This document shows, in pieces, positions 1-9,723 of a DNA stretch of 64,000 bases. How positions within the stretch are numbered: the first letter of the stretch is position 1; each line of letters begins with the position of its first letter. The position numbers were made by a program, and so were the translations under genes. Source of the DNA: Cochleicola gelatinilyticus (GTDB lineage Bacteria; Bacteroidota; Bacteroidia; Flavobacteriales; Flavobacteriaceae); the NCBI RefSeq assembly GCF_001637325.1, contig NZ_LRXL01000001.1, forward strand, positions 62,001 to 126,000, read 5' to 3'. The notes beneath the pieces were generated by a model, which did no database searches, had not been told where the DNA came from, and saw nothing but the letters and a program-made list of their open reading frames with translations.

Positions 1-554
1 TACTTTCACCCGACGGTCGATCGCGCCCTCCTCACTTAAATACGTGGCGCGACGGCTGGAGACATCTTCGGTTTTTATTGTTGTACAGTCCGCAGTGGTT
101 GTTCTTAATTCCAGGGCTGTTTTTAATGATCCTTGGGGGTGTTGTAAGTATAGCTTTATTAACCGGTCCCATAACTATTGGAAACACTACCTTCGATGTG
201 CATACTCTGCTATTTGCCGCAGGATTTTTACTCATCGGATTTCAATTTGTGCTGTTCTACGGTCTCACAAAAGTCTTTACGGTAGAAAACGGACTGCTGC
301 CTAAATCGAATAAATACGATCGGTTGTTTAAAAGTATTACAATGGAAAAAGGCCTTATCGTTGGGGCGATTTTAGTGTTCATAGGAGTGGGCCTCAGTCT
401 CTATGCCTATAGCAACTGGCAGGAATTAAATTACGGAGATATAACCAACAACAGTATATTACGGAAAGTTGTACCTGCAATTACCTCGGGTTTACTTGGA
501 GTTCAGATCATTTTATTCAGCTTATTCTTTAGTATCTTAGGACTGAAAAAATAA
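1..554 (+). CDS. Glycosyltransferase family 2, C-terminal part (5' truncated by window)
   Basis: The reading frame is open from base 3, so the gene begins before the window; the TTG at 78 is an internal codon. The first visible residues, SPDGRSRPPHLNTWRDGWRH, are the typical end of the catalytic domain of membrane-anchored GT2 enzymes of the DPM-synthase type, where the arm contacts the polyprenyl-phosphate acceptor. About four hydrophobic segments follow (LFLIPGLFLMILGGV and others), forming the C-terminal membrane anchor. It probably transfers a sugar to a lipid carrier at the inner face of the cytoplasmic membrane. The next gene starts 2 bp after its stop, so they are co-transcribed. The GT2 call is confident; the substrate is unknown. 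Confidence 0.85.
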   Translation, partial: LSPDGRSRPPHLNTWRDGWRHLRFLLLYSPQWLFLIPGLFLMILGGVVSIALLTGPITIGNTTFDVHTLLFAAGFLLIGFQFVLFYGLTKVFTVENGLLPKSNKYDRLFKSITMEKGLIVGAILVFIGVGLSLYAYSNWQELNYGDITNNSILRKVVPAITSGLLGVQIILFSLFFSILGLKK

Positions 555-556
555 CC

Positions 557-1849
557 ATGATCGGTTCGATACTGCTTTTTACAGAACGTTATTTTAACTA
601 TCTCCTTATCGGGATGCTGGTTTTAACGGTGGGATATGTGCTCACTGGCGGACTGGAATTATACAATGATTCGGATGGGTACATCGACCAGTCGATTATT
701 CGGTTGCCTGCGTATGCGCTAGTGCTACAATTGTTTTATTCTGAAAGTACCTCGATCCCGTTGCTGCTTTTTCAATCGTTGAGCGTTTGCGGAGCGGTGT
801 ATTTGCTGAGCATGAATGTAAAGAAGCACCTTCAGTTGCCTGCAATTGTCTGTTTGGCACTTGCTGCGGTTTTATTGTTACCTGCTGTATTTGGAAGTCG
901 GTATGCTAATAGTGTATTGTCTGAAGCGCTGGCGTATCCCTTGTATTTGCTTGTAGTTCATTTTTTCAGTCTGGGTTTTTTCAGAAATCAATCAAAATAT
1001 ATAGGCTACGGAAGCGGTGTCGTTTTTGTGTTATTGCTTACCCGCGGACAGTTTTTATATTTAATTCCTGTAGCGTTATTGTTATTAGGATGGATTAGTT
1101 TCCAACTGAAAACTTTCCGAAGCAATAGTTGGCTTTTTATCATGATTATTGCGGTTCCGTTTCTCACTTCGTTAACCGACAAAACCTATCATAAGATCAC
1201 CAACGGACATTTTGTTACAACGCCTTGGACCGGACTTCATTTACTTTCGCCTGCGGTATATGTTGCAAATAGAAACGACGGAGCCTTGTTTTTAGATACC
1301 GAAGCGCAACACTTCTTCGACGCGATCTATGCAAAATTAGACGAACGCGCGTTGAACATTCATCATCCCGATGTAGTGCATATCGATCAAACAGAATACT
1401 ACCGTTTTAAATATTCCCGAATTGCAAACTGGACCTTGTACGATTACGGAAAGAATGTTTTGCTTCCAAACGGCACCGAAGATGAGAAATTTATAAAGCT
1501 TGACACAGTAACTAAACAAATGGCATTTCCGTTAATAGTTAAGAACTGGAAAGCATGGCTTAGCTTGAATCTGAAAAATTTTAATAGCGGCTTTGGAAGT
1601 AGTTTCGTACTGCTTTTCTACGGAATTTTCTTTGTATTTAGTAGTTGGATGCTTTTTAGAAAACCTTCCAACACCGTTAAGATCATTTGGCTTGCGACCA
1701 CGCTTACACTACTAAATATGGCATTGGTTTCCATTGGGATGCACACGATTAAGCGGTTCAGTTTTTATAACGACTGGGTGTTTTTTCTGGTGCTGTTCTT
1801 AATGTTGCATTTATTTTGGGAAACTGCAAAGGGTTCAGAAAAGGTGTAG
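557..1849 (+). CDS. Multi-pass membrane protein, GT-C glycosyltransferase-like
   Basis: A 430-residue protein with about 10 hydrophobic segments and one long hydrophilic loop (roughly residues 210-310). The N-terminal DSDGYIDQS after the first membrane helix sits where GT-C enzymes carry their acidic catalytic loop, but the match is weak. It follows the truncated GT2 gene by 2 bp and precedes another GT2 gene, so it belongs to the same glycan-assembly transcript. It may use polyprenyl-linked sugars on the periplasmic side or help move them. I recognise no precise family, so the role is inferred from topology and neighbours. Confidence 0.7.
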   Translation: MIGSILLFTERYFNYLLIGMLVLTVGYVLTGGLELYNDSDGYIDQSIIRLPAYALVLQLFYSESTSIPLLLFQSLSVCGAVYLLSMNVKKHLQLPAIVCLALAAVLLLPAVFGSRYANSVLSEALAYPLYLLVVHFFSLGFFRNQSKYIGYGSGVVFVLLLTRGQFLYLIPVALLLLGWISFQLKTFRSNSWLFIMIIAVPFLTSLTDKTYHKITNGHFVTTPWTGLHLLSPAVYVANRNDGALFLDTEAQHFFDAIYAKLDERALNIHHPDVVHIDQTEYYRFKYSRIANWTLYDYGKNVLLPNGTEDEKFIKLDTVTKQMAFPLIVKNWKAWLSLNLKNFNSGFGSSFVLLFYGIFFVFSSWMLFRKPSNTVKIIWLATTLTLLNMALVSIGMHTIKRFSFYNDWVFFLVLFLMLHLFWETAKGSEKV

Positions 1850-1965
1850 TTTTTTTGAAGACGACTTCGAAACTTGAAAAGAAGGGGCTTTCAATTTTTT
1901 TTGTCTTTATTTGTAATTATAGTTCATATAAAAAGAGATATAATTACACCGCCGAACTAAATTTT

Positions 1966-2712
1966 ATGATAGATAACCAAAAGATCGTGGTGGTCTTACC
2001 CGCCTACAACGCTTCAAAAACGCTAGAAAAAACCTATAACGAAATCCCATTCGATATAGTGGATGAAGTAATTTTAGTGGACGATTCGAGTACCGACAAC
2101 ACAGCCGATCTCGCTGCTAACATCGGAATTAAACACGTAATTAAGCATCCTAAAAACAGAGGTTACGGTGGCAATCAGAAGTCGTGTTACAACAAGGCAT
2201 TGGAGTTGGGTGGCGACATTGTAATCATGTTGCATCCCGATTATCAGTACACGCCAAAATTAATTCATTCCATGAGTTATGTAATTGCCAATGGGGTGTA
2301 TGAAGTGGTATTAGGATCCCGTATTTTAGGAAAAGGAGCATTGCGCGGTGGCATGCCTATCTATAAATATATTGCAAACCGTTGCCTTACGTTGTTTCAG
2401 AATATCCTCATGCGACAGAAATTGTCTGAATACCATACGGGCTATCGTGCTTTTTCAGCTAAAGTATTAAACTCCATTTCGTATGAAAATAACTCAGATG
2501 ATTTTATTTTCGACAATCAGATGTTGGCGCAAATTTGTTATCAAGGCTATCAAATAGCAGAGATTACCTGTCCTACGAAATATTTCGAAGAAGCCTCCTC
2601 TATTAATTTAAAACGAAGTAGCATTTACGGGTTGGGAGTTTTAAAAACCTCTGTGATCTATTTTCTGGCAAAAACCTTGGGTGTTAAAAACAATCTTTTT
2701 AAAACAAAATAA
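1966..2712 (+). CDS. Glycosyltransferase family 2 (DPM1/DPG-synthase-like)
   Basis: A cytosolic GT-A glycosyltransferase of 248 residues. Visible motifs are the nucleotide-binding VVLPAYNASKTL at residues 9-20, LVDDSSTDNT near 40, HPDYQYTP in the place of the metal-binding DxD region, and LGSRILGKGALRGGMP. The frame is open back to 1816, but that upstream part would overlap the previous gene and encodes an un-GT2-like lysine-rich stretch, so the ATG at 1966 is chosen because the first motif then starts where the family expects it. It lacks the C-terminal membrane anchor of the first gene. It probably makes a polyprenyl-phosphate sugar or adds a sugar to a glycolipid. Confidence 0.85.
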   Translation: MIDNQKIVVVLPAYNASKTLEKTYNEIPFDIVDEVILVDDSSTDNTADLAANIGIKHVIKHPKNRGYGGNQKSCYNKALELGGDIVIMLHPDYQYTPKLIHSMSYVIANGVYEVVLGSRILGKGALRGGMPIYKYIANRCLTLFQNILMRQKLSEYHTGYRAFSAKVLNSISYENNSDDFIFDNQMLAQICYQGYQIAEITCPTKYFEEASSINLKRSSIYGLGVLKTSVIYFLAKTLGVKNNLFKTK

Positions 2713-2729
2713 ACCTGATCCCTTCCTGT

Positions 2730-4148
2730 ATGACCTTACAGAATAAAAATACTGTGTTGCGGGGAATTATTTATGGGGCAGTGTTCCTACTATTTGCCGT
2801 AACAGCTCACAATTCTTTCTTTTGGGACACGGTTCAACTGGGATCTAAGCACGCACATTTCTTTTTAGGCTCCAATTTCTCGGAACTTCTCTTGCCCGAT
2901 TCATTAGACAGCGGACACATCCCTGTTTTTGGATTCTATCTGGCAGTGCTATGGTCCCTTTTCGGTAAAACGCTTCTCATAAGTCATTTGGCGATGCTTC
3001 CGTTTATTTTCGGACTTCTATGGCAGTTGGAACTCGTGTGCCGCTACTTTTTTCCGAAGAAATATTCGGTATTGGTTGTTCTGCTCCTGTTGTTGGACCC
3101 AACGCTGTTAAGTCAGTTGACGCTCATCTCTCCCGATGTTCCGTTAATTTTCTTTTTTCTTTTAGGCGTTAATTCCGTTTTAAAGAACAATAAAAAACTC
3201 CTCACGTTAAGCATTTTGTTGTTGTTTTTAATAAGCCTTCGCGGTATGATGGTATCGTTGTGCCTGTTGTCTCTAGACTTGTATTGTACAATAAATTTTA
3301 GAGCACCTTTAAAAGAAATCGCACGGAATCTATTAAAACGAAGTGTGCTCTACCTCCCAGCTTTAGGAGTGTTTCTTGCTTTTAGTACGTACCACTTTTA
3401 TGTGAAAGGTTGGATTGGGTATCATGAGGAATCTCCTTGGGCGAAAAGTTTTGCACGGGTTCCGTTTTCAGGGTTTCTATACAATATTGGAATATTGTTT
3501 TGGCGCCTCTTCGACTTTGGAAGGATCATTATCTGGATCCTTCTTTTTACGCTGTTTGCACTAAAAGGACGTGCTTATATAAAAGATGAAAAAATTAAAC
3601 TGGTCGTCTATTTTCTTTTGTCAACGCTACTGATCTTACCCATTAATATGCTTTGGGCAAAAGATCTGCTGGCACATCGGTATTTACTGCCTATTTATTT
3701 AATTGCCGGGCTATTGGCTGCGTTACTGCTTTTTTCACCACACACAAAAAAAGCATTTAGAAACATCTTTTTGGTTGGTTGGGTTGTAATACTTATTAGT
3801 GGTAACCTTTGGATCTATCCTGAAAAAATTTCTCAGGGATGGGATTCAACACTGGCACATCTTCCGTATTATTCACTTCGGAAACAATCGCTTTCTTATT
3901 TAGCGCAAAACGAGATCGATCTTGCCGAAGTCGCTTCATTTTTTCCGAATACTTCCCGCATGGAGATGATCGACCTAAATGAAGACCTGCGATTTTTAAA
4001 TGGTTTCGACGGGCATGAGAAGTATGTAGTGTATTCGAATGTATTCAATATTTCCGATGTACATCATGCGCTCCTGCAAACGGACTATCAACCACTGCAA
4101 CGGTTTGAAAATTGCGGGGTCTATTTTGTGATCTTTCAGAAAAAATAA
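2730..4148 (+). CDS. GT39/ArnT-like integral membrane glycosyltransferase
   Basis: A 472-residue protein with about 10-12 membrane segments and a C-terminal soluble tail (about 380-472). FFWDTVQLGSKHAHFF after the first helix is the usual position of the first periplasmic loop of GT-C enzymes, and LTLISPDVPLIFFFLLGV resembles the PMT_2/GT39 core. Such enzymes transfer a sugar from a lipid-linked donor on the periplasmic face. It starts 17 bp after the GT2 gene and is the last of this plus-strand run; the next gene is convergent. The fold call is reasonable; donor and acceptor cannot be told. Confidence 0.72.
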   Translation: MTLQNKNTVLRGIIYGAVFLLFAVTAHNSFFWDTVQLGSKHAHFFLGSNFSELLLPDSLDSGHIPVFGFYLAVLWSLFGKTLLISHLAMLPFIFGLLWQLELVCRYFFPKKYSVLVVLLLLLDPTLLSQLTLISPDVPLIFFFLLGVNSVLKNNKKLLTLSILLLFLISLRGMMVSLCLLSLDLYCTINFRAPLKEIARNLLKRSVLYLPALGVFLAFSTYHFYVKGWIGYHEESPWAKSFARVPFSGFLYNIGILFWRLFDFGRIIIWILLFTLFALKGRAYIKDEKIKLVVYFLLSTLLILPINMLWAKDLLAHRYLLPIYLIAGLLAALLLFSPHTKKAFRNIFLVGWVVILISGNLWIYPEKISQGWDSTLAHLPYYSLRKQSLSYLAQNEIDLAEVASFFPNTSRMEMIDLNEDLRFLNGFDGHEKYVVYSNVFNISDVHHALLQTDYQPLQRFENCGVYFVIFQKK

Positions 4149-4176
4149 TTGTTAGAGACCTTCAACAGTTGATGTT

Positions 4177-5679
4177 CTAAAAGGTCTTGTTGTTGGTAAG
4201 TTTAAGAATATTTGTAAACGAATATTCTGGAGTTAACACTTCGATTTCAGTTTCGCCCAGTGCTTCAAAAGCAGTTAGTGTTTTTGTTTTAAAGGCAGTC
4301 AACACATACACTTCTTTATGCGTTTTTATAAATTCTGAAAGGTCTTCGATCGCATCGATCTTTTGAAACGAAATGTCGTACTTCCGTAGGTACATCGCCG
4401 TAGATTCCCGGTCTTCCTGATCGTAAAAAACCACTGGAGCGTCCTTGTAAACTCCTTTAAGATATTGTATCGTTTTATCTTGCTCAAAGAAATCGGCGAG
4501 ATAGAAGTTTCGGTACAATCCCTGATTTAATTGTACGGCATCGTGCTGTTCTTCGGCGATTATAGCATCGTTTCTATTCATTTCAAAAACTAGCATAAAA
4601 ATACAATACACCGAAGTTGCCACCCAAAGTATATTTGCTACAATAGGCTTCTTCAATCGTTCTGTATAATATAAAATAAAAATCGTTACGAGTAGTGCAA
4701 AGATCGGTGCCTGCGTAATAAACACTCGTGCGAAGGGCGCTTTCTGATGTATAAATGATAAGAAAAAAGGCAGGACAAAAAAAGTGATGAGTCCGTAAGT
4801 AGTTTGTTTTTCTTCCGAAGTACTTCTAGTAAAAAAATAAAATACTCCAGGAACGATGAGCAATACCAAGAGGTATCGGTTTGAGGTAAAGGCGGGAATA
4901 CTTTTCAGTAATAAAAAGAATGAATGAAACCATCCATAAGCCTCCCTGCTTGAATATTTATTAAAAATAACATCTTCCAAAATGGGAAAATACAGCATAA
5001 ACGCAATGAGTATTCCAATAGCTATTGAAACCAACGCATAGATGGAATGTTTTATATCTGGCTGCTCTTTTCTTCGGAAGCGATACCATCCTTCAACCAG
5101 TACCAACAACCCTACTGAAGCGACTACATATAAATTTGAAGGAATGGTATATAACAACAACAATACGGACAGCCCGATGAACATTAATTGATACCGTTTT
5201 TGCTCTTTAAGATACCTCCATGCATAATACAGCAACATGATCGTAAATAAGGAACTCATATTATACCCACGGAGTTGCAGGGAAAAATTCATAAATGGAA
5301 TGGTTGTGAACAAGATCACCAACAACAAATAATTATTTCTGAAGTTAAAAAAACGCTTTAGAAACAACACGCCATAATATCCAGTTGCCATTGTGACCAG
5401 CACTTGCAATGCTCTGAAGATATATACATGGTCGCTTGCTACAAAGATATCTCTGTACTGAAAGATCCTCGAAATAAGCTGACTCGTAAGATTGAAAAAA
5501 ATATGATTGTTAGGTGCCGGATAGTAATACATCGTCGTATCAAACTCTGTGAGCGCAAAATGTTCCAGCGAATATACTTCGTCGTACCACAGGTCGTAGT
5601 TAATATACCGGAATCCCCAGATAACAAGAGGAATTAATCCAAGCAAGGCAATACTCCAACGAATAGCTTTTGTGCTCAT
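4177..5679 (-). CDS. GT39-like integral membrane glycosyltransferase
   Basis: A 500-residue polytopic protein. DLWYDEVYSLEHFAL at about residues 29-43 is the hallmark acidic loop after helix 1 of the GT39/ArnT/PMT group (W-x-DE-x-x-S pattern), where the acidic residue acts as catalytic base. About 11 hydrophobic segments follow, then a soluble C-terminal domain of roughly 110 residues. It is convergent with the preceding gene and divergent from the GT2 gene at 5812. The call is firmer than for the two other large membrane proteins of this block because of the acidic motif. It likely moves a sugar from an undecaprenyl-phosphate donor onto a surface glycan, lipid or protein. Confidence 0.78.
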   Translation of the reverse strand: MSTKAIRWSIALLGLIPLVIWGFRYINYDLWYDEVYSLEHFALTEFDTTMYYYPAPNNHIFFNLTSQLISRIFQYRDIFVASDHVYIFRALQVLVTMATGYYGVLFLKRFFNFRNNYLLLVILFTTIPFMNFSLQLRGYNMSSLFTIMLLYYAWRYLKEQKRYQLMFIGLSVLLLLYTIPSNLYVVASVGLLVLVEGWYRFRRKEQPDIKHSIYALVSIAIGILIAFMLYFPILEDVIFNKYSSREAYGWFHSFFLLLKSIPAFTSNRYLLVLLIVPGVFYFFTRSTSEEKQTTYGLITFFVLPFFLSFIHQKAPFARVFITQAPIFALLVTIFILYYTERLKKPIVANILWVATSVYCIFMLVFEMNRNDAIIAEEQHDAVQLNQGLYRNFYLADFFEQDKTIQYLKGVYKDAPVVFYDQEDRESTAMYLRKYDISFQKIDAIEDLSEFIKTHKEVYVLTAFKTKTLTAFEALGETEIEVLTPEYSFTNILKLTNNKTF

Positions 5680-5787
5680 ACGGTTTCAAAAATAGTCCTT
5701 TTTAGAAAACTATTATTCAAAATATAAAAGTAGGAGTTGGTGCTTTAGAAGAATAAAAAAATGCGAAGTAGGTTCAAAGTTATCTCT

Positions 5788-5795
5788 TATATTTG
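5788..5795 (+). promoter_or_regulatory. Bacteroidota -7 promoter element
   Basis: TATATTTG fits the TAnnTTTG consensus and lies 17 bp before the ATG at 5812. It sits inside the longer open frame that begins at 5761, which argues that the true start of the gene is 5812. No clear -33 TTG element is visible at the usual distance. Confidence 0.5.
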
Positions 5796-5811
5796 CGCAC
5801 AAACTATTCGG

Positions 5812-6537
5812 ATGAACCAGACGCTTTCCATTGTTATTCCTGCCTATAACGAAGAAAATACGATCGTATCGATTCTTACTATACTCAATGAACTTCAATT
5901 ACCTGGCGGACTTAAAAAAGAGCTGTTAATCGTTGATGATTGCTCGAAAGACAATACATTACCACTGGTGCAAAATTTTAAAACCACGCATCCGCATCTG
6001 GATATTAAAACCTTTTCACAACCTGAAAATCAAGGAAAAGGAGCGGCCTTACACAAAGGCATCGAATTGGCTACTGGGGATTTTATAATTATTCAAGATG
6101 CCGATCTGGAATACGATCCCACCGAATACGCACGATTGTTAAAACCTATTTTAGAAGGACATGCCGATGTGGTATATGGTTCCCGTTTTATGGGAGGCAA
6201 TCCGCACCGGATCCTATTTTTCTGGCATACCATTGGAAATAAGTTTTTAACCTTCCTAAGTAACATGTTCACCAATTTGAACCTTACCGATATGGAAACG
6301 TGTTATAAATTATTCCGTGCCGACATTATAAAGGGATTGGATTTAAAGGAAAAACGCTTCGGATTTGAACCTGAAGTGACCGCTAAGATTTCGAGAATTC
6401 CGAAGATCCGAATTTACGAAGTGGGAATTTCTTACTACGGAAGAACCTACGAAGAGGGCAAAAAGATAAACTGGAAAGATGGAGTTTGGGCTCTTTGGTG
6501 TATTACGCGGTATAATTTGCTTCGGTTTATTTCGTAA
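5812..6537 (+). CDS. Glycosyltransferase family 2, DPM-synthase-like
   Basis: A 241-residue soluble GT-A enzyme. Motifs in order: [14 protein letters not shown] at residues 5-18, [11 protein letters not shown] near 38-48, [11 protein letters not shown] near 86-96 (the DxD metal site) and VYGSRFMGG. The last 60 residues ([15 protein letters not shown], then [15 protein letters not shown]) are typical of the polyprenyl-phosphate glucosyl/mannosyl transferase branch that lacks membrane anchors. The ATG at 5812 was chosen over 5761 since the sheet motif then begins directly and a -7 element lies between the two. It is probably a monocistronic unit between convergent neighbours and likely produces a lipid-linked sugar used by the GT-C proteins nearby. 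Confidence 0.88.
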   Translation: MNQTLSIVIPAYNEENTIVSILTILNELQLPGGLKKELLIVDDCSKDNTLPLVQNFKTTHPHLDIKTFSQPENQGKGAALHKGIELATGDFIIIQDADLEYDPTEYARLLKPILEGHADVVYGSRFMGGNPHRILFFWHTIGNKFLTFLSNMFTNLNLTDMETCYKLFRADIIKGLDLKEKRFGFEPEVTAKISRIPKIRIYEVGISYYGRTYEEGKKINWKDGVWALWCITRYNLLRFIS

Positions 6538-6836
6538 TCAAATGCAACTAATTTTCTGACATTACCTGCTATATTAGCTACCCTTAGCACTTATTCATTA
6601 CCATGATTCTATTTCTTTAAAAACACCTCCCTAGCCCTTCTCAAGGAGGGGATTCCTTTTAAATAGATTACCTTTTTTTTCTACTTTGTTAGTAGTCCAT
6701 TTCATATAGTTATGTGTGCGGTTTGAATTTGGATATCGCTTCTTGAAAATTTCACCAACACATCTCCCTTTGGCTCAATAATCTTTGAATTAATTAGCTG
6801 CAAAACACTTCCCTAGACTTTCTAAATGAATAGATT
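6538..6836. repeat. Gene-free spacer holding a dispersed C-rich/G-rich inverted element
   Basis: There is no credible gene here between convergent genes. At 6622-6656 lies CACCTCCCTAGCCCTTCTC followed by AAGGAGGGGATTCC, an imperfect inverted repeat of the same kind as the elements at 10076 and, in tandem form, at 56831-57411. It could fold into a weak hairpin with a T-rich tail and act as a terminator for the GT2 gene. The rest is AT-rich with nothing I recognise. Confidence 0.5.
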
Positions 6837-8321
6837 TTATTTGTTCTTTGGCTCTTGTTTTTCGAACACAATTTCACGAGCGTCATTAATGTATTTGTAG
6901 ATTCCTTTGGGTGCTCCCTCTTGGATTGCAACAAAACTTTCATCGGGTTGCAAGTGCTCAAGGTAAGTTTCGTTTTCTGATAAATACGAAAGTAAAATAC
7001 GGAACACATTCACGGGTGATTGTAATTCTGTATCGTACGACGGAATTTCATTATTCGGCCAGTGAATGGTAAGGATCGCACTAAATACCGAATTTATTAT
7101 TTGCGGATCTTGTGTTTTTATATTGGCTTGTCGGGTGTATTCTAACCCCACAAAACCGCCGTGATCTGCCATGATCATGATAAGCGCTCCCGGATCTTTT
7201 TTTAATATGTTTTGAATCATTTCGGTCATCATGGCATTCGATTCACGAAGGCGGTCAATATATTTCTGCCGTTCCGATGCGACCACTTCTGGGCCAGACT
7301 CATTGCCTTTTCCTGTTCTAATATGCCAAGGTTTTAAGATCTCTACGAAGAAGAATTTGGGTTTATCGATTCCATCGTTTAGGTAATCGGAAAACGGTTC
7401 AACAATAAGTTCATCGGGACCCATGTCGTTGTGTAGGTACTGAATATCGTCGTAATCGATATTAGAATGATGGTAGCCTAGTTCGGGACGATTGAGCAGC
7501 AAGTATTTTTTTTCTGAAAGGAAATAGGTTTCATATCCGTTATTTTTAAACGCATTCAGCACCGGATTGTCTGAAATAATAATCTGCCGGGCATTTTCTA
7601 CTTCTTCGAAATCCGCGTCAAAATTATGGTAATGGTGTTTCATTGAGAACGCCGCACTGTTTGAAGCCAATGTCGATTTATAGTTGGTTCTAAAATCGGG
7701 ATATGTTTTAAAATTGTTTTGCTTCAGAAACCCTTCAAATTCGCTGTTTTCCACGTTGTAAAAATCACTTTTTAATTCAGAAAAACTAACATATCCATCA
7801 GGTTCAATAAAGTAGACATTCGGTTTCTTTTTAAACACGACCTCTTCAATAGCATCAGGTTGTTCCAGCCACGAGTCGTCGTAGGTGATTTTTTCATAGA
7901 TCAATTGTAGCACATTAAATAAGCCAATGGCCGCAAGAATAAACTGAAATGCCAGAAGTTTTTTAAAATGTTTATTAAGAAAATAAGAGAACAACACCGC
8001 TACCACGAGAATCCCCACCATGATCTTTCGTTCGGGATGTACAAACGTGAATGTTTTCAGAAAATAAAGAAAGACTGTGATATTTAAAAAAGGAAGTGCA
8101 AATTTGCTGTAGCGGACAAGTGATTTAATTTTAAAAATCCGATAGACAATTGTAAAAGCTATAACAGAAAATATGATATAAAACAGCACAAAATGAAAGA
8201 CATGGTCCCAGGATTTGGCACGTTCAAAATTACGGGAGTAATAAAATAACACGGGATATAATCCTGCTGCGAGACCTGCAAGTATGGGAAGTGTTTTTTT
8301 CGCTGTGAAGTACTCTTTCAT
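6837..8321 (-). CDS. Membrane-anchored sulfatase / alkaline-phosphatase-superfamily protein
   Basis: A 494-residue protein with about five N-terminal membrane helices (residues 1-145) and a soluble domain outside the membrane. The soluble part starts with PNVYFIEPDGY (first metal-site strand; D in the usual acidic position), continues with NYKSTLASNSA (likely nucleophile Thr/Ser loop) and ends with MIMADHGGFVG, the DHG metal motif of sulfatase-like enzymes. This resembles the lipoteichoic-acid synthase/phosphoethanolamine transferase arrangement and suggests modification of a surface glycan or lipid. It lies 10 bp downstream of the methyltransferase gene in the same operon. The superfamily call is good; the reaction is unknown. 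Confidence 0.75.
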   Translation of the reverse strand: MKEYFTAKKTLPILAGLAAGLYPVLFYYSRNFERAKSWDHVFHFVLFYIIFSVIAFTIVYRIFKIKSLVRYSKFALPFLNITVFLYFLKTFTFVHPERKIMVGILVVAVLFSYFLNKHFKKLLAFQFILAAIGLFNVLQLIYEKITYDDSWLEQPDAIEEVVFKKKPNVYFIEPDGYVSFSELKSDFYNVENSEFEGFLKQNNFKTYPDFRTNYKSTLASNSAAFSMKHHYHNFDADFEEVENARQIIISDNPVLNAFKNNGYETYFLSEKKYLLLNRPELGYHHSNIDYDDIQYLHNDMGPDELIVEPFSDYLNDGIDKPKFFFVEILKPWHIRTGKGNESGPEVVASERQKYIDRLRESNAMMTEMIQNILKKDPGALIMIMADHGGFVGLEYTRQANIKTQDPQIINSVFSAILTIHWPNNEIPSYDTELQSPVNVFRILLSYLSENETYLEHLQPDESFVAIQEGAPKGIYKYINDAREIVFEKQEPKNK

Positions 8322-8331
8322 AAAGCGAACG

Positions 8332-9723
8332 CTATCGTGTTTTATTTTTCAGTAAATAAAGAATGCGTTTTGTTCCAGGCAAGGTTACTTTCTTTTCGAT
8401 TGTGAAATACGATTGGTATCCTTCTTCGAACGAGACTTCATTATAAAAATCGAAATGATTGATAAATTCCCGCTTGCGCACCAATAACGACTCCACCCAT
8501 GAATCTTCTCGGGTAGGAAATTCGAGTATTAAATGCGTTGAAAATTTCGCAAAAAATTCGGCTGACTTTTCAAAAGGAACATTTCCCGATAAGGTAATGT
8601 GGTGAATTAATGCCAAAGCCATCGTTACATCGGGCGCATAATTATGTAGGCGCTCGATCAACGAGTTGCGCTCGGTATTGTTAAATCCTATTCCGGGAGC
8701 TGGTTGTAGAACGTCGCACACAAAGGCGAGCATATTGCTCTCTTTTTGCTTCCGTGCCATCTCATAGTTCTGCCCTACGGCATTCGCATCGATATCGGTT
8801 ACAATGACATCGGGAACATTTTTAAGCACCGTACGGGCAAACGTACCATCATTTCCACCGATGTCGATGAGTCGTTGTGGCTTCAGAAGTGAGACCCATT
8901 CTTGTATTTGTGTCTTTTTCCCTTCAAATGCCTGTTGCTCGTAGTTGGTTTTTGTGTAGTAATTCCCCCATTCCGAAGCTTCCTTTAACTCCAGATCTTT
9001 AATGTAATTATATAAGCTATCGATTACATTCTCCTGCCCTTTTCGCGATAATTTTGCAACTTTCGTTTCTGCTTTGTAATCTTCGCTGTGTTTGCTTTCC
9101 ATCTTCGCCAACAAATGAATGTTGGTATACAGTGTTGTGCTCAATTTGGTTTTTCCCGGAAGCATGGAAGCGATGAGTTTCACTGGAAGTCCATCAATAT
9201 GGGTTTGCATCATTTTAAAGATCTCGCTGCCGTGGTACTTTGCCAACACCAACGGACCAAAAAAGTGTGTAATAAATTGTTTGTAAGCGCGCCACGGAGT
9301 TCCTTCTTCGTAGAAATCGAAGGATAAGGTGTCGATAAAAATAGGTGCGCCTTTATGAAATGTCACATTATACGCAGAAGCATCTTTTAAAATAAAACCT
9401 TTCGACAAGGCGTATTTCTGAAGCTTAAGCGTGTGTAATGCTGCGTGTTTGTATTGTTCGAAACTCCATTCGTAGGGATTGGTAATAAACGGAATGGGTT
9501 CTGGCGTAATGATAATTTCTGCTTCGGAAACTGCTGTCTCTTCATGAGAAATTAGTAAACTGTTATCGTGTAAGGTCTTAAAAAAACCACTTTCCTTTAG
9601 TTTAGTGTACTGCGGAAAATAAATAGGATTAATTCGGCGACGAAGCACCTTTTCATCGTAAAACATGGCACCGGAAGGATCCCGGAACGAAGCTTCATGA
9701 AAATCAGTTGTCTTTTTTGGCAT
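8332..9723 (-). CDS. Class I SAM-dependent methyltransferase
   Basis: A 463-residue protein whose C-terminal half (about residues 285-410) holds a Rossmann methyltransferase: RLIDIGGNDGTFAR is the glycine-rich SAM loop, VIVTDIDANAV the acidic strand 2 for the ribose, and MALALIHHITLSGN the motif IV region. The N-terminal 270 residues form a domain of unknown role with KDASAYNVTFHKGAPIFIDT, which recalls kinase-fold proteins and is seen in nodulation NoeA-like methyltransferases. Its start overlaps the end of the small membrane protein gene by 20 bp and the sulfatase-like gene follows by 10 bp, so the three form one operon. A role in decorating a surface sugar is inferred from context. Confidence 0.75.
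   Translation of the reverse strand: MPKKTTDFHEASFRDPSGAMFYDEKVLRRRINPIYFPQYTKLKESGFFKTLHDNSLLISHEETAVSEAEIIITPEPIPFITNPYEWSFEQYKHAALHTLKLQKYALSKGFILKDASAYNVTFHKGAPIFIDTLSFDFYEEGTPWRAYKQFITHFFGPLVLAKYHGSEIFKMMQTHIDGLPVKLIASMLPGKTKLSTTLYTNIHLLAKMESKHSEDYKAETKVAKLSRKGQENVIDSLYNYIKDLELKEASEWGNYYTKTNYEQQAFEGKKTQIQEWVSLLKPQRLIDIGGNDGTFARTVLKNVPDVIVTDIDANAVGQNYEMARKQKESNMLAFVCDVLQPAPGIGFNNTERNSLIERLHNYAPDVTMALALIHHITLSGNVPFEKSAEFFAKFSTHLILEFPTREDSWVESLLVRKREFINHFDFYNEVSFEEGYQSYFTIEKKVTLPGTKRILYLLKNKTR

Noticed and set aside
1816-1965. Upstream extension of the GT2 gene at 1966
   Set aside because: It overlaps the previous gene and the added 50 residues have no GT2 character.
4156-4187. Hairpin AGACCTT/AAGGTCT between convergent genes
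   Set aside because: It overlaps the last codons of the minus-strand gene and has no T run; too weak to call a terminator.
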